Notes under the pieces: generated by a model | What the model was told of the DNA's origin: nothing | The model's input: the letters and a program-made list of their open reading frames with translations, nothing else | The model's database searches: none | In this document: positions 63,001 through 64,000 of the stretch, piece after piece | How positions within the stretch are numbered: position 1 is the first letter of the stretch | Layout of the letters: every line of letters starts with the position of its first letter | Made by a program: the position numbers and the translations under genes | Assembly (NCBI GenBank): GCA_947495125.1 | Contig: CANLXL010000004.1 | Span: forward strand, 334,322 to 398,321 | Source of the DNA: an uncultured Flaviramulus sp. | GTDB lineage: Bacteria > Bacteroidota > Bacteroidia > Flavobacteriales > Flavobacteriaceae | Length of the DNA: 64,000 nucleotides | Direction of reading: 5' to 3'

Positions 63001-63828
63001 ATGAAATTATTATCTTTTCTTTCACAACCATTTACTTTAATAGATAGCCCTAAGCAAAAACTTATTCTTATAGGTATTTGCTTGGGGTTTGGTATTGTTT
63101 TCGCCAATGTTTTCGTCCCGTTTAATATTAATCAATGGGAGCAGGATACTGGTATGGATCAGTTTTTAAGACTTACAGGTTATCAGTTTGTTATAGCATT
63201 ATCACTCGCTTTTACACAATTTGTCATTCGGAAATTGTTAAAAGTAAGTACCTTCGTCCTATGGGGTTTCATACTATGGTTTCTTGGAGAAGTTGTGCTT
63301 ATTTCCTTGGTGTATTTGTTGATATACAGCGATAATATCAATTCCTTTTGGGCTCTTTTCAAATTTTCATTTCAATATACATTGCTAGGTATATCGGTGC
63401 CTTATCTTTTGTCTTTGACCATTTTAGCGCTGCTAAAGTCGAAACATGAAAACCCTGAATTTTCAGAGAAAAAATTAGATTTGATCGGTATCCCGGACGA
63501 TAAAGGTGTGATTAAAATTTCGTTGCGACTTTCAAATCTGTTATATATCGAATCTGCCGATAATTATATTGCAATATTTTACTTAGATAACGGACATGTA
63601 AAGAAGGTTTTGGTAAGAAACACTTTAAAAACTATCGAGGTCAATTTTAAAAACAGTAGTCTTAAGCGATGCCATAGATCGTTTATCGTCAATGTGGATA
63701 AGCTTAAATTGGCAGAAAGAAAATCAGGCAAACTGTATTTGCATATGGCACATACCGAAACAATTATCCCGGTATCACGCAATTTCATCCCAGCCTTCAA
63801 TATAATTGTTTCATCCGTCCCTAAATAG
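63001..63828 (+). CDS. Membrane-anchored LytTR DNA-binding regulator
   Basis: I use the ATG at 63001 (275 residues); the GTG at 62995 adds two residues. Four hydrophobic segments (about 18-38, 57-74, 81-102, 117-138) precede a cytoplasmic LytTR domain at about 175-270 with LYIESADNYIAIFYLDNG, LKTIEVNFKNSSLKRCHRSF and IPVSRNFIPAF. There is no receiver domain; the membrane part probably senses the signal. Such membrane-LytTR proteins are common in Flavobacteriaceae. It follows the prohibitin gene by 28 bases and precedes a secreted-protein gene that it might control. Confidence 0.85.
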   Translation: MKLLSFLSQPFTLIDSPKQKLILIGICLGFGIVFANVFVPFNINQWEQDTGMDQFLRLTGYQFVIALSLAFTQFVIRKLLKVSTFVLWGFILWFLGEVVLISLVYLLIYSDNINSFWALFKFSFQYTLLGISVPYLLSLTILALLKSKHENPEFSEKKLDLIGIPDDKGVIKISLRLSNLLYIESADNYIAIFYLDNGHVKKVLVRNTLKTIEVNFKNSSLKRCHRSFIVNVDKLKLAERKSGKLYLHMAHTETIIPVSRNFIPAFNIIVSSVPK

Positions 63829-63870
63829 CTTCATTCATCCCATTTTTCCGGTAACAGATTGATTTTCATG

Positions 63871-63878
63871 TACTTTTG
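63871..63878 (+). promoter_or_regulatory. Candidate -7 promoter element before the last gene
   Basis: TACTTTTG matches TAnnTTTG, 42 bases before the ATG at 63921, in the 92-base gap after the LytTR gene. No -33 TTG at standard spacing. Confidence 0.4.
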
Positions 63879-63920
63879 ATGTTCAACAATTCACATTTAA
63901 AACATTTAAAATTTAATCTT

Positions 63921-64000
63921 ATGAAAAAAAATCTTATCGTATTCGCCGTTTTAACTTTAGTGATCTCCATAACAGTTCAAGCTCAGGAGTCTATAGCAAA
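63921..64000 (+). CDS. Partial gene for a secreted protein (signal peptide only visible)
   Basis: An ATG at 63921 opens a frame that stays open to the window edge: MKKNLIVFAVLTLVISITVQ, then AQESIA, a textbook signal peptide with an A-x-A-type cleavage site (VQA-Q). Only 26 residues are visible, so the mature protein is unknown. Confidence 0.7.
   Translation, partial: MKKNLIVFAVLTLVISITVQAQESIA

Noticed and set aside
1-64000. CRISPR arrays, tRNA, rRNA, insertion sequences
   Set aside because: I looked for spaced direct repeats, cloverleaf-like sequences and transposase frames and saw none.

Overview
The window is a chromosomal segment of a member of the Bacteroidota, most likely the family Flavobacteriaceae. 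The DNA is strongly A+T-rich, Shine-Dalgarno sequences are mostly absent, and candidate promoters have the Bacteroidota -7 form TAnnTTTG. Marker genes agree: PorX of the type IX secretion system, a fused LpxC-FabZ, a SusC-like/TonB-type outer-membrane barrel protein, a lipoprotein with an acidic export-type N-terminus, and the lpxD-lpxC/fabZ-lpxA-efp-lpxD2-sucD order.

Positions 1-38.4 kb are a large surface-polysaccharide (capsule/O-antigen/EPS) locus. Read from the right on the minus strand (29.1 kb to 1) it encodes UDP-sugar enzymes (UDP-glucuronate epimerase, TviC, Ugd, TviB), a Wzx/MurJ-type flippase, five GT4 glycosyltransferases, a Wzy-type polymerase, an acetyltransferase, an AsnB-type amidotransferase, a NodB deacetylase, three FemAB/GNAT acyltransferase-like proteins, a PglC-like initiating phosphoglycosyltransferase, a methyltransferase, an SGNH protein and a formyltransferase cut by the window edge. 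A five-gene plus-strand cassette (6.2-11.3 kb: SDR, SMP-30/regucalcin-like protein, GT2, ATP-grasp ligase, GT-A-type enzyme) is inserted in this otherwise one-directional block. To the right, on the plus strand, come a surface lipoprotein with a pectate-lyase-like beta-helix, then an operon of DegT aminotransferase, PglF/CapD dehydratase, Wza-type export lipoprotein and Wzc-type tyrosine autokinase. A convergent PHP-type tyrosine phosphatase closes the block.

Positions 38.4-45.5 kb mix housekeeping genes (aroB, proline dehydrogenase, alanine dehydrogenase) with a second, short CapD-like dehydratase and a second initiating phosphoglycosyltransferase. Positions 45.6-51 kb hold a TonB-type outer-membrane protein, two small membrane or secreted proteins whose genes overlap, TsaE and PorX. 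Positions 51.2-60 kb are an HD phosphohydrolase, the lipid A cluster with EF-P, sucD and fabG. The right end (59.5-64 kb) has a secreted protein, a membrane VWA protein, a prohibitin-like SPFH protein, a membrane-anchored LytTR regulator and the start of another secreted protein.

Taken together, the polysaccharide genes predict a polymer rich in uronic acids (GlcA/GalA and GlcNAcA/GalNAcA), probably carrying amides, 4-amino-4,6-dideoxy sugars, formyl and acetyl groups. It would be assembled on undecaprenyl phosphate, flipped by Wzx, polymerised by Wzy and exported by Wza/Wzc, with Wzc reversed by the PHP phosphatase. The predicted lyase next to the uronic-acid genes may trim or release this polymer. 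I saw no tRNA, rRNA, CRISPR array or insertion sequence.
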